DNA from: Zelonia costaricensis
Lineage: Eukaryota; Euglenozoa; Kinetoplastea; Trypanosomatida; Trypanosomatidae
Reading direction: 5' to 3'
Assembly (NCBI GenBank): GCA_030849075.1
Contig: JASAOO010002866.1
Span: 1 to 11,931, forward strand
DNA: 11,931 nt
The position numbers and the translations under genes were made by a program. Shown one piece after another: positions 5,279-11,931 of the stretch. The stretch's first letter is position 1, and each line of letters starts with the position of its first letter. The notes under the pieces were generated by a model. That model searched no databases and was not told the DNA's origin. It saw nothing but the letters and a program-made list of their open reading frames with translations.

Positions 5279-7060
5279 CTACAAGCCCTCGATCAGCTCC
5301 GCCTCAGGCAAGTCGACGAGCGTGCTGGCCAGCGGCGTTCGACTCTTCGGGGTGGTGGCGAAAACGAGAATTGCATTCCCCTTCACCTCCCCCTGCACCG
5401 TCGACACGAGCGCCGCGCAGGAGAGCGGGACAGCCGGCAGCAGCGTCGGGACGGTGAAGATTTGCTGTGGCATTGTGTAGACGGCGTCGTCCGAGAGCCC
5501 GAAGACGACGCGGATGGCGTGGAGGGGGGTGTCGCCAACGTTCTGCAGCTGCACCTTGACCTTGAAGACAGGCCCAAGCCCCTGCACCACGGCGTTCATG
5601 CGCAGGGACGACTCCGCCACCTCTTCGTTCTCTTGTGTGACGTTGCCCAGCTCCGATGGAACGGCGCCGTGCGAGATCATGTCCAGGTACCCCTTGGCTG
5701 TGGTCAAGCGCAGCTGTGAGAGGTCGTACTGGAAAAGCTTGTTCATCTCCGCCCCGTACTTGCGCTCCCGCGCCGTCTGCGCCGTGAAGACGGAGCTGAG
5801 GTGCGGCACTGGAATCGGGATGTCCTGCTGCGGCGGCGGACCCGTCTCGATCTTCTTGCTCGACGACAGGTTCGCGCCGCGGTGCAGAAGCTCCACCACG
5901 AGGGAGCCGTTCTGCAGCACGAGGACGAGGGCGCCGTCGGCGCGGCCGTAGCGGCAGAACTTCATCGCCGTCACGGTGCCGTAGGCGAGACTGACGTGGT
6001 GCAGCTGCGTGCCCACGTAGACGCGAATTTCGCCGTTGCTGAGCGCCACGACGAGCCCGCGGGCCTCGCCGGTGACGGCGTCTGTGATGGTGGACAGGCT
6101 CGACACAGAGCACGGCAGGAAGAGGCTCTGCTGCTTCTTGCCTTTGAGGTTGTAGTAGGACAGCGTGTTCGCTGTCGTGGCGACCGCGACGAGGTTGTCG
6201 CACCGCGCCACGGCGCACGGCTGCGCGTCTGGCTGGATGACGGCGCTGTGCAGGTAGCCTTGCTTGATGGAGTAGATGCGGCCGTCGCGGCACGAGACGA
6301 CGACGCGGTAGTCCACGGCGAAGCAGCCGGCGACAATGAGAAAGACCGGCGTGCTCGGCAGCACCACCTTGAGCGCCACCTCCACCGCGTTGTTCTTTAG
6401 CACGTACACGTAGCCGGCCTCTGTGCCGATGACCAGCGCACTACGGCCGCCCTCGTCAAGCGTGTCGAGCGGGATGGAGGTCATGCTCGACACGACGTCC
6501 ATCTGCACAAGCGGAACTCCGCGCACGCGCTGCACAAGCGCCTGCCGCTCCTCGGTCGACTCCATCAGCAGCAGCTCGAGTGTGCGCGACGAGGTCTGCA
6601 CGCCGGCGTCCAGCAACTTCTCCAGCGCCGCCACTGCCGACTCCAGCGTGATCACGTCGGCGTCGAGGTCCTGCCACACGGTCAGCTCCTGCGGATCGAG
6701 GGAGATGGGGGGCACCATGAAGCGGTACAACGGTTTGTTGTTGCGATACATGAAGATGTACGGTCCCGTGGCGACGGCGATCACCGGCTTGCTGAAGGTC
6801 TCGCCGGCGTCCATGTAGAAGGAGGCGATCGCCGAGGGCACCCCAAAAAGGGGCAGCTCCCGCTGCAGCGCCGTGCCGGCGTACACCTTGATGCGCTTGC
6901 TGCCATCTGCGACGAGGAGCTGGTAGTCCCCAACGCCGTTGACGTCGGCGGTGTCGATGCAGTTCGAGAAGGCGCGCAGGTTGGCCAGGTGGTCGCGGAA
7001 CGCGTAGAGCCAAAACTTGTCCTTCGATTCCCCGTGCTGCCGCTCCTTGGACGCGGACAT
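5279..7060 (-). CDS. BBS1: BBS1, BBSome subunit
   Basis: BBS1 is a subunit of the BBSome, the coat-like complex that moves membrane proteins in and out of the cilium or flagellum; in animals and algae its propeller binds the GTPase ARL6/BBS3. The 593-residue product is the same length as human BBS1. The N-terminal propeller starts near residue 17 (FWLYAFRDHLANLRAF, then DVNGVGDYQLLVAD). A helical insert typical of BBS1 spans about 120-190. Propeller blades resume with GTEAGYVYVL, SCRDGRIYSIKQG, LSNGEIRVYVG and FCRYGRADGALVL. A linker follows at about 400-480 and a gamma-adaptin-ear-like domain at about 485-593. The start MSASKERQ is the first ATG after the predicted acceptor; the frame extends seven codons upstream only to a GTG. 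L380 appears to align with human M390, the common disease site. No break is visible. Confidence 0.97.
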   Translation of the reverse strand: MSASKERQHGESKDKFWLYAFRDHLANLRAFSNCIDTADVNGVGDYQLLVADGSKRIKVYAGTALQRELPLFGVPSAIASFYMDAGETFSKPVIAVATGPYIFMYRNNKPLYRFMVPPISLDPQELTVWQDLDADVITLESAVAALEKLLDAGVQTSSRTLELLLMESTEERQALVQRVRGVPLVQMDVVSSMTSIPLDTLDEGGRSALVIGTEAGYVYVLKNNAVEVALKVVLPSTPVFLIVAGCFAVDYRVVVSCRDGRIYSIKQGYLHSAVIQPDAQPCAVARCDNLVAVATTANTLSYYNLKGKKQQSLFLPCSVSSLSTITDAVTGEARGLVVALSNGEIRVYVGTQLHHVSLAYGTVTAMKFCRYGRADGALVLVLQNGSLVVELLHRGANLSSSKKIETGPPPQQDIPIPVPHLSSVFTAQTARERKYGAEMNKLFQYDLSQLRLTTAKGYLDMISHGAVPSELGNVTQENEEVAESSLRMNAVVQGLGPVFKVKVQLQNVGDTPLHAIRVVFGLSDDAVYTMPQQIFTVPTLLPAVPLSCAALVSTVQGEVKGNAILVFATTPKSRTPLASTLVDLPEAELIEGL

Positions 7061-7903
7061 CGCGCACGAACGGCGCGGCACACGAAGAAGTGATCAAGAC
7101 AGCACAGCCGCGCGACGGACCGCAAACAGAAAGGAAAGACCCAGGAGTGGGGCGAGTGACGACTCCACCGCTGCCGTGTTGGGGGTGCCTCGCAGGCGCA
7201 AATGGCGGGAAGTAGGGGTGGGGCAGGAAGAACGGGGGGGGAGGTGCGGGATCAACGCAGAGACGAGGAAGCCGGCCTTGGCGGCGGCGACGCTCCGTCT
7301 CTGCGACACGGGAACCTGAAGCGGTGGGGAATGTCAGAGAAGAGGGGGACGCGGGTGACGTCATGTCGGACGGGAGAAGAGAGCACGAAGTCGAAGAGGT
7401 CTGATCTGAGTGCGGTGCCAGTGCCTCCCAGCCAGAGGCTGCAGGCTCCCTCACCCCCTCCCCGTTATCCTTGTCCCTCCACTCGTGTGAGCGGAGGGGC
7501 ACGTTGGAGGGGGGGGGGGGAGGCGGCAGACTAAGAGAGGTCGAGATACGCACGAGGCACGGAGACAGCACACAGACACAATGCAAAGAAAAACGTGTGT
7601 CGCTGACCGCTCATCTGCCGCGTTGCTGGCGCTGCTGTGGGTCGGGTGCGATGACGCAGTGTTGGTCGACTGCACGTTACCGCGGTTCCCTATCGATTTA
7701 GCTGGTGCCTTTTTTTTCTTCTTTTTCTTCTGTGCGAGTGCGCCGGCGTGGTGGGGCCGGGCGCTTTAGTCGATCCTTATAAGGAGGAAGGGAGCAAAGC
7801 AGCTCGCGTCAAGGCAGAGGGATAGGGTGTGGCACTTCGCACGTCCAGCCGCGGCAGCTGCGGCGCCGCCCTCCGTCCCCTTTTTCGCAATGCCTCTCGC
7901 TGC
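7061..7903. other. Intergenic: 5' UTR of BBS1 and 3' UTR of the RPC4-like gene
   Basis: No supported gene is present. It contains the BBS1 acceptor region (7189-7245), a twelve-G run at 7509-7520, and a T-rich tract at 7709-7731. On the coding strand the T-rich tract is an A-rich stretch about 170 nt after the RPC4-like stop codon, a possible landmark of that 3' UTR. A perfect palindrome CCTTATAAGG lies at 7775-7784. Confidence 0.6.
7189..7245 (-). promoter_or_regulatory. Probable polypyrimidine tract and trans-splice acceptor for BBS1
   Basis: The minus strand has a long C/T-rich run (CACCTCCCCCCCCGTTCTTC onward to CTTCCCGCC) followed by TTTGCGCCTGCGAG, with AG at 7190-7189. This gives a 5' UTR of about 128 nt. 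A second pyrimidine tract near 7122-7140 is followed by no AG before the start codon, which favours the upstream site. Other AGs between 7189 and 7141 are possible. Confidence 0.5.
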
Positions 7904-8714
7904 CTACGGGAGGGTGGGGGTGCAGACGAGTTTCTTCTCGAGCGGCCCCAACTCGTAGCAGCTCGCCTTGGAGGCGGGGTTGGCCGGGTAGGCGCTCGGC
8001 TGCGTCGCCACGGCCATGGAGCACGCCCCGTCGTCGCCGGCGTCCTCGTAGCCCTCGACGGCGACGTCGTAGTACACGCCGGCCACCTCGAGCACCATGC
8101 GACCGCTGCGCAGCACCTTCAGCTCGCCCACCTTGCCTGGCGGCAGCTGAAAGAAGGAGAAGGGCGCGTTGTCGCGGAACTGTGGTAGCTGCATCCACAC
8201 AAGCCCGCCACCCGCAGTCGACATGCCTGGCAAGCCCGTCTGTGAAGGACGTAGGTGGTCCTCGTAGAAGCGCATGTTCGCCGCGTATGCACGCTGCTGC
8301 TCGAGCTCGGCCTCCCGCAGGAAAGCCGTGCCATCGACACCAACGGGGGCCGCGGCAGCTGGCGGCGACGCTGTCGGCAGCGCGGGCGGCGCCGCAGCAC
8401 CGCCACACCCGCGAGCCTGCGCTTCGGCCGCGAGCCGCGCCGGCAGGGAGGCGTCGAGGGGCAGCGGCGCGTACAGACCCGAGTGCATTGCGTCGTCACG
8501 GTGTGCCCCTTCGGGCTTCACGATGGCGTTCATCGTATTGATGGGCAGGGGCGGGGCGGCGTCGGGGAAATGCGACATGTCCACGCGACGGCGCGAGGCC
8601 TCCTCCAGCGCGGCATGGGCGCTGAGGTGGCTGCGGCCCTTGGGGCGCAGAAGCGGGGAGGCGCCACCCCCGGACCCACCGACCGCGGAGGAGGCCAAGC
8701 CACCGCCGCCACCG

Positions 8715-8745
<31 letters not shown>

Positions 8746-8983
8746 TGCGGCCCGGTGCCGCAGACGAGAAGGCGGAGGCGGAAGCGGCGGGGCCGGGTGC
8801 AGCCCCCGGCGACGCCGGCGACGGCTGCGGCTGCGGCTCCTCCACGTAGAGGCCCTGAAGCCGGGCGAGCTGCACAAGGCTCAGGTCATCCGTCGACGGC
8901 GTGGCGGACGCGGGCGCGACGGGCTCCTCCGCGCGGGCCACCAGCTTCGGCTTGAACTTGAGGTTGGGCGCCTTTGGTGGCAT
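7904..8983 (-). CDS. RPC4: RNA polymerase III subunit RPC4 (RPC53/POLR3D-like)
   Basis: RPC4 pairs with RPC5 in the TFIIF-like module of RNA polymerase III, which makes tRNA, 5S rRNA and, in trypanosomatids, U-snRNAs. The 359-residue product ends in the family's C-terminal domain: LVWMQLPQFRD (about 261), GELKVLRSGRMVLEVAGVYYDV (about 286-307) and the final LEKKLVCTPTL. These match the GKL..KSGR....G...DV and KLVC.PDF signatures of human and yeast RPC4. The N-terminus carries a basic LKFKPKLVAR motif, also typical. Between them the protein is Ala/Pro/Gly-rich and poorly conserved, with 15 glycines at 81-95. It is somewhat shorter than human or yeast RPC4 (about 400). The start MPPKAP is the first ATG after the predicted acceptor; the frame runs on upstream into the CA repeat without another ATG. 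It is most likely annotated as hypothetical in many genomes. Confidence 0.87.
8699..8743. repeat. Fifteen-glycine codon run in the RPC4-like gene
   Basis: A GCC/ACC triplet array on the plus strand encodes 15 consecutive glycines (GGC and GGT codons) at residues 81-95. The GGC block at one end is pure, which points to replication slippage. Confidence 0.95.
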
Positions 8984-9004
8984 CGCGTGCTTTTTGGTTC
9001 CTTG

Positions 9005-9006
9005 CT

Positions 9007-9074
<68 letters not shown>

Positions 9075-9100
9075 GTGGAAGAGAGGGAGAAGGGCAAAGG
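9005..9100 (-). promoter_or_regulatory. Trans-splice acceptor of the RPC4-like gene with CA tract between pyrimidines and AG
   Basis: On the minus strand a pyrimidine tract (TTTGCCCTTCTCCCTCTCTT, 9098-9079) is followed by the uninterrupted CA repeat, which contains no AG. The first AGs come just after it, in CGAGAGCAAG at 9008-9005. The predicted 5' UTR is only about 21-23 nt and contains no ATG before the annotated start. If correct, repeat length directly sets the distance from pyrimidine tract to splice site. Confidence 0.6.
9010..9073. repeat. (GT)32 microsatellite
   Basis: 64 uninterrupted bases of GT on the plus strand, hence CA in transcript sense, ending 26 bases from the RPC4-like start codon. 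It is the longest simple repeat in the window and certainly prone to length change. Confidence 0.98.
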
Positions 9101-9880
9101 CGGGACGAGGGGGTGCGAGGTGCCTCAGTGGGAGACCAGGAGAGAAAAAGGTGGCGTCTCCCCCTTCTAGGACTGCACGACTGGAGTTCCGCTGATGCTC
9201 GGCACACGTCGCGAGAAGACGCGGGTCACCGCGAGCGTACAATGCAGCCCACGGCGAGCACATACAAGACCGACGTGATGGAGTGCGGTTAATGGAGGAG
9301 GGCGGCAAGAGTGATCGGCAGCGAGCATCAGTGGTTCCGGGGCGGTGAGGCCCACGGGCACACGTGGGTCGGTGCTGCTGCGCATAGGGAGCTTGCCGAG
9401 AAGGCAGCGCGACGTGCGCGCTCTGGCAAGGAGAGAAGAGGAGTACAGCACGCCTCCTCCTCGCACGCCCTCCCCCCCCCCTTCTTAGAAGGCAGGGGAA
9501 CGTGCCGCGGTGACTCGTCTGCGGCCACTGGAGGAGCGACGCGCATGCACACGCACCTCGCCGCCATAATGCTGCTTTTTATTGTTGTTGTTCGCCGCCT
9601 CCGAAGAAGTGCGAGGCGTCGCTTCGCCACTTCCGCCTCGAGGGGGTGCGTGTGGGTGCGCTCCGCACCACCGCTCGTGACTTCTCCGACTCTTTTGGGC
9701 TTGAGTTTAGGTGGTACGCGCCCCTCACGTCCACAGCCTTCGCACGCAAACACGCTCACACACGCGTCTGGTCCTCAAGCGGCGAGGACGCGGGTTGTGT
9801 CGTGCCCGGTGGGGGGAGGCGGGAGGAAGGGGGGTGGTGGTCATCGATCGAAATGGGTGTGTATGTGCATGTAAGTGACA

Positions 9881-9904
9881 CAGAGAGAGAGAGAGAGAGA
9901 AAGG
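9881..9904. repeat. (AG)10 tract; CT polypyrimidine on the gene strand
   Basis: An (AG)10 run on the plus strand at 9882-9901, with an AAGG edge. On the minus strand it is a near-perfect CT tract of about 23 bases, in the middle of the long gap between two genes. It could act as a polypyrimidine signal, but the first AG after it lies about 105 bases away, near 9774. Confidence 0.9.
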
Positions 9905-10280
9905 TCTGCCTGAACAAACGCACGAACCCGCATCCACACCACGTCCTCGCACAAATACTCAGCGTCGCCCAGAAGCACACAGACACACAGACACAGTCAC
10001 AAACGCAGGCGACCGCTGGCGCTCGCGTGCGCACGACTTGCCGATGCATCTTCTTCTCCCGTTGTGCCTCATCGCTCCGTCCCTTCCCCCCACCCCCTTT
10101 CCCTTTCTCAACGACGACGACGCGGCGAGGCAGCGAGTCGGACGCTGAGACGAAGACATGGCGAAAAGAAGTTGAGGATCGGTAGCGGTGCTCGGCAAGC
10201 GCTGGAGGGCCGCTGCTGGTGCGCGTCAGCGGCACTCACCGGCCAACAGCGGTGCTGCCTACACAGGGGCTCGCGGCGAG

Positions 10281-10297
10281 GTGTGTGTGTGTGTGTG
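10281..10297. repeat. (GT)8 microsatellite
   Basis: Seventeen bases of GT on the plus strand, about 160 bp downstream of the DUF2009 stop codon in transcript sense. Confidence 0.9.
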
Positions 10298-10456
10298 GCA
10301 GGCAACGGTGACACGGGCGAGGAGGACGGGAGAGAAAAGAAGAAACCAGCAGCAACGATCAACGAGAGTGTGAGACTCGAAGCGAGAGACGCGCAGCCCC
10401 ACTCGACGCCCACAACTCGCACCGCACCGCGGCAGCGCGGCGAGGTCACCTTCTGA

Positions 10457-11920
10457 TCACATGCTCATGTCGCCGTCAAAGGAGCTAAAGCCGGAGAAGA
10501 GGAAGAGCGGGTAGAAGGGCTTGAAGCGGATGTTGTTGCACCAATTCCACGCGCTGGTCAGCCGGCCGTCGATGCAGCTGCCCGCGTCGTCCATGTTGTC
10601 ACCGCCGCTACCGTCAAAGCCGTGCCGGAAGAAGTCGCGCAGAATGGCACGCTTCGCTTGCTCGCCGCCGCCCCAGACCTCGCGCAGGTAGGCCGCATGC
10701 TCGGACTGCCGTTCCAGGTGGTCGATGTAGTCGATCGTGCGCAGAATGGGGATGATGATGCGCGACACCTGCCCGTACTTGTCGATGAAGTGGAACGCGT
10801 TGGGCACCTGATCGTCGCCGAGATGGATGCGCTCGGAGCCGACCCACTCCCCCAGCTCATCCTTCGTCTCCTGCAGCACCTGCTGGATCGCCTTGTAGAG
10901 CTTTGGCGCCTTCTGCACCCGGTGCAGCCCCTGCCCCGTCATGCGCAGCTCGTACTTCTCGTTGGGGTTGAGCATGTCCTCCTCGGCGATGGACCACAGC
11001 ACGTACATCTTGCGGCACATGTTCTTCCACAGCGAGAGGGACTGCAGCACAAAGGTGTACTGCATCTTGTGGTTGTGCGTCAGCCTACTCCCGTCGGCGC
11101 CCTCGTCGATGGCGAGGCTTGTCATGTCCGCGCAGGAGCCGGGCGTGAAGTACGTCTTGAGCAGCTCCAGCAGCCGCTCCGTCGTGTCTACGTTGTCGTT
11201 CGAGAAACAGTTGGCGTCGTTCAAGCTGCGCACCACGATCTCCACCTTGTCCTCCCGCAGCCGGTGCTCACTCGCGTACTGCCGCACCACCTTGGCGACG
11301 ACCACATCTTTGCCGCGCAGGCAGCGGTTCAGCATGTTGCGGTCCTTCATCACCGGCACCGGCGTGATGCAGTGCGGCAGCCGCGCGTCCTGCAAGATGT
11401 CATCGAGGCCGTGCGCTACGCAGTACCGCCCGACCGTGACCAGCTCCTTGACGACGTTGAAGCCGAGCGCCTCGCGCGCCGCATCGCTTTGCACGGCGTC
11501 CTGGATCATATACAGGAACTTGACGTAGTCGGTCCGCAGCAAGTCAGGGTTCATCATCTTGTAGCGCCGGAACATTTCGACAGCAGCCTGAATCTCGTGC
11601 TGGTACGGCGTGAACTCGTGGTCCCGCAGGAAGGCGCCGGCCTTGCGCATGTCGAGGCCCACAATGAGCCCCGTCAGCGCGCTCGTCAGCTCCTTCACAA
11701 TGAGAAGCTCGCGGTTTTTGCGCTTGACGGCGGAGGCGGAGTCGACCTTGTCCGTGTACGAGGAGGCCAGGATGACGCCGCGGATCAGCCGCTGGATCTT
11801 GCGCTCCTGCGGGCTGAGCCGCAGCGGGATGTGCTCGGCATTGGTGATGGGGGTGTCCAGAAGCGTGTACTCTTCGTGGAACTCGTACGACTCCGTCGCG
11901 CCACGTTTGCAGCGCCCCAT
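10457..11920 (-). CDS. DUF2009 (UPF0652) family protein, function unknown
   Basis: DUF2009 proteins are single-domain eukaryotic proteins of roughly 500 residues found in plants, protists and some fungi; I know of no established function. The product has 487 residues. Family landmarks that I recognise are the N-terminal LRLSPQERKIQRLIRG followed by a YTDKVD motif (about 34-60), the region FHFIDKYGQVSRIIIPI with IDYID (about 376-400), and the C-terminal SAWNWCNNIRFKPFYPLFLF segment ending SGFSSFDG (about 456-483). There are no signal peptide or membrane segments, so it is probably cytosolic. Only 11 bases precede the ATG in the window. They contain GCAGG, a possible acceptor AG three bases before the start. 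The frame stays open to the window edge, so a longer N-terminus cannot be excluded. The reading frame is intact. Confidence 0.85.
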   Translation of the reverse strand: MGRCKRGATESYEFHEEYTLLDTPITNAEHIPLRLSPQERKIQRLIRGVILASSYTDKVDSASAVKRKNRELLIVKELTSALTGLIVGLDMRKAGAFLRDHEFTPYQHEIQAAVEMFRRYKMMNPDLLRTDYVKFLYMIQDAVQSDAAREALGFNVVKELVTVGRYCVAHGLDDILQDARLPHCITPVPVMKDRNMLNRCLRGKDVVVAKVVRQYASEHRLREDKVEIVVRSLNDANCFSNDNVDTTERLLELLKTYFTPGSCADMTSLAIDEGADGSRLTHNHKMQYTFVLQSLSLWKNMCRKMYVLWSIAEEDMLNPNEKYELRMTGQGLHRVQKAPKLYKAIQQVLQETKDELGEWVGSERIHLGDDQVPNAFHFIDKYGQVSRIIIPILRTIDYIDHLERQSEHAAYLREVWGGGEQAKRAILRDFFRHGFDGSGGDNMDDAGSCIDGRLTSAWNWCNNIRFKPFYPLFLFSGFSSFDGDMSM

Positions 11921-11931
11921 AACCTGCGAGC

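Larger units (their letters stand above)
8984..10456. other. Intergenic: 5' UTR of RPC4-like gene and 3' UTR of the DUF2009 gene
   Basis: This gap is almost 1.5 kb and has no supported gene. It holds the long (GT)32 at 9010-9073 beside the RPC4 acceptor, a (AG)10 tract at 9882-9901, CA-rich DNA near 9975-10000, and (GT)8 at 10281-10297. The DNA next to 10457 should be the 3' UTR of the DUF2009 gene. A 79-codon frame at 9328-9567 on the minus strand was considered and not accepted. Confidence 0.55.

Noticed and set aside
4605..5480. 291-codon plus-strand frame in the gap left of BBS1
   Set aside because: Runs through the CA repeat and antisense to the BBS1 end; no domain, wrong strand, low complexity.
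7061..7081. Seven-residue upstream extension of BBS1
   Set aside because: It would begin at GTG. The first ATG after the predicted acceptor is at 7060.
6456..7586. 376-codon minus-strand frame overlapping BBS1 in another frame
   Set aside because: Low-complexity Arg/Ala/Pro/His translation typical of off-frame reading of GC-rich coding DNA; BBS1 in the other frame is unambiguous.
7709..7731. T-rich tract on the plus strand as a polypyrimidine signal
   Set aside because: No plus-strand gene follows it. On the gene strand it is simply A-rich 3' UTR.
7775..7784. CCTTATAAGG, a perfect CArG-box palindrome
   Set aside because: It lies in the presumed RPC4 3' UTR. Trypanosomatid protein genes lack individual regulated promoters of this kind, so a chance match is more likely.
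8984..9097. N-terminal extension of the RPC4-like frame through a run of His-Thr pairs
   Set aside because: It is translation of the CA repeat, begins at a TTG rather than ATG, and lies at or before the predicted splice acceptor. The MPPKAP start fits the family.
8255..9292. Long plus-strand frame (345 codons) opposite the RPC4-like gene
   Set aside because: Antisense shadow of RPC4 codons plus translation of the GT repeat as Cys-Val pairs; starts with GTG-like or weak signals and matches nothing.
9328..9567. 79-codon minus-strand frame starting MAARCVC
   Set aside because: No consistent codon bias, no domain or membrane segment, and no nearby acceptor. Kept only as a remark under the CT-tract finding.

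Overview
The window reads as GC-rich nuclear DNA of a trypanosomatid, most likely Leishmania or a close relative. The signs are intron-less genes all on the minus strand, long gaps rich in (CA)n/(TG)n and polypyrimidine tracts, strong G/C preference at third codon positions, and start codons that are the first ATG after a polypyrimidine-AG (spliced-leader acceptor) signal. It is part of one directional, polycistronic cluster transcribed right to left. No plus-strand gene, tRNA, CRISPR array or insertion sequence was found.

In transcription order: (1) 11920-10457, an intact DUF2009/UPF0652 protein of unknown function. (2) 8983-7904, a divergent RPC4/RPC53-type subunit of RNA polymerase III, recognised from its C-terminal domain. 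A (GT)32 tract on the plus strand lies between its polypyrimidine tract and the first available acceptor AG. (3) 7060-5279, a full-length BBS1 with propeller, helical insert and C-terminal ear domain. (4) 3882-3151, a two-helix membrane protein with a VMA21-like domain and a C-terminal KKQQ dilysine signal, so a probable V-ATPase assembly factor with a long low-complexity N-terminus. (5) 2384-2214, a 56-residue single-pass membrane protein of unknown function.

The left end (about 1-994) has no protein gene. It holds three related C/D-box snoRNA genes on the minus strand, at 492-578, 747-837 and 903-994, with a probable fourth cut off at base 1. Each has box C TGATGA, an internal CTGA (D'), a C'-like TGACGC, a terminal CTGA (D) and a terminal stem. 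The stems differ completely in sequence but stay complementary, which is strong evidence for functional RNAs. The shared D' guide is complementary to a 13-nt stretch that I recall from trypanosomatid small-subunit rRNA. The spacers contain strong hairpins and one weak H/ACA-like candidate with an AGA box.

The genes are not an operon of one pathway. They cover Pol III transcription, rRNA modification, ciliary trafficking, V-ATPase assembly and unknown roles, as is normal for a trypanosomatid polycistron where control is mainly post-transcriptional. The snoRNA cluster is the most informative part of the otherwise 'empty' DNA.
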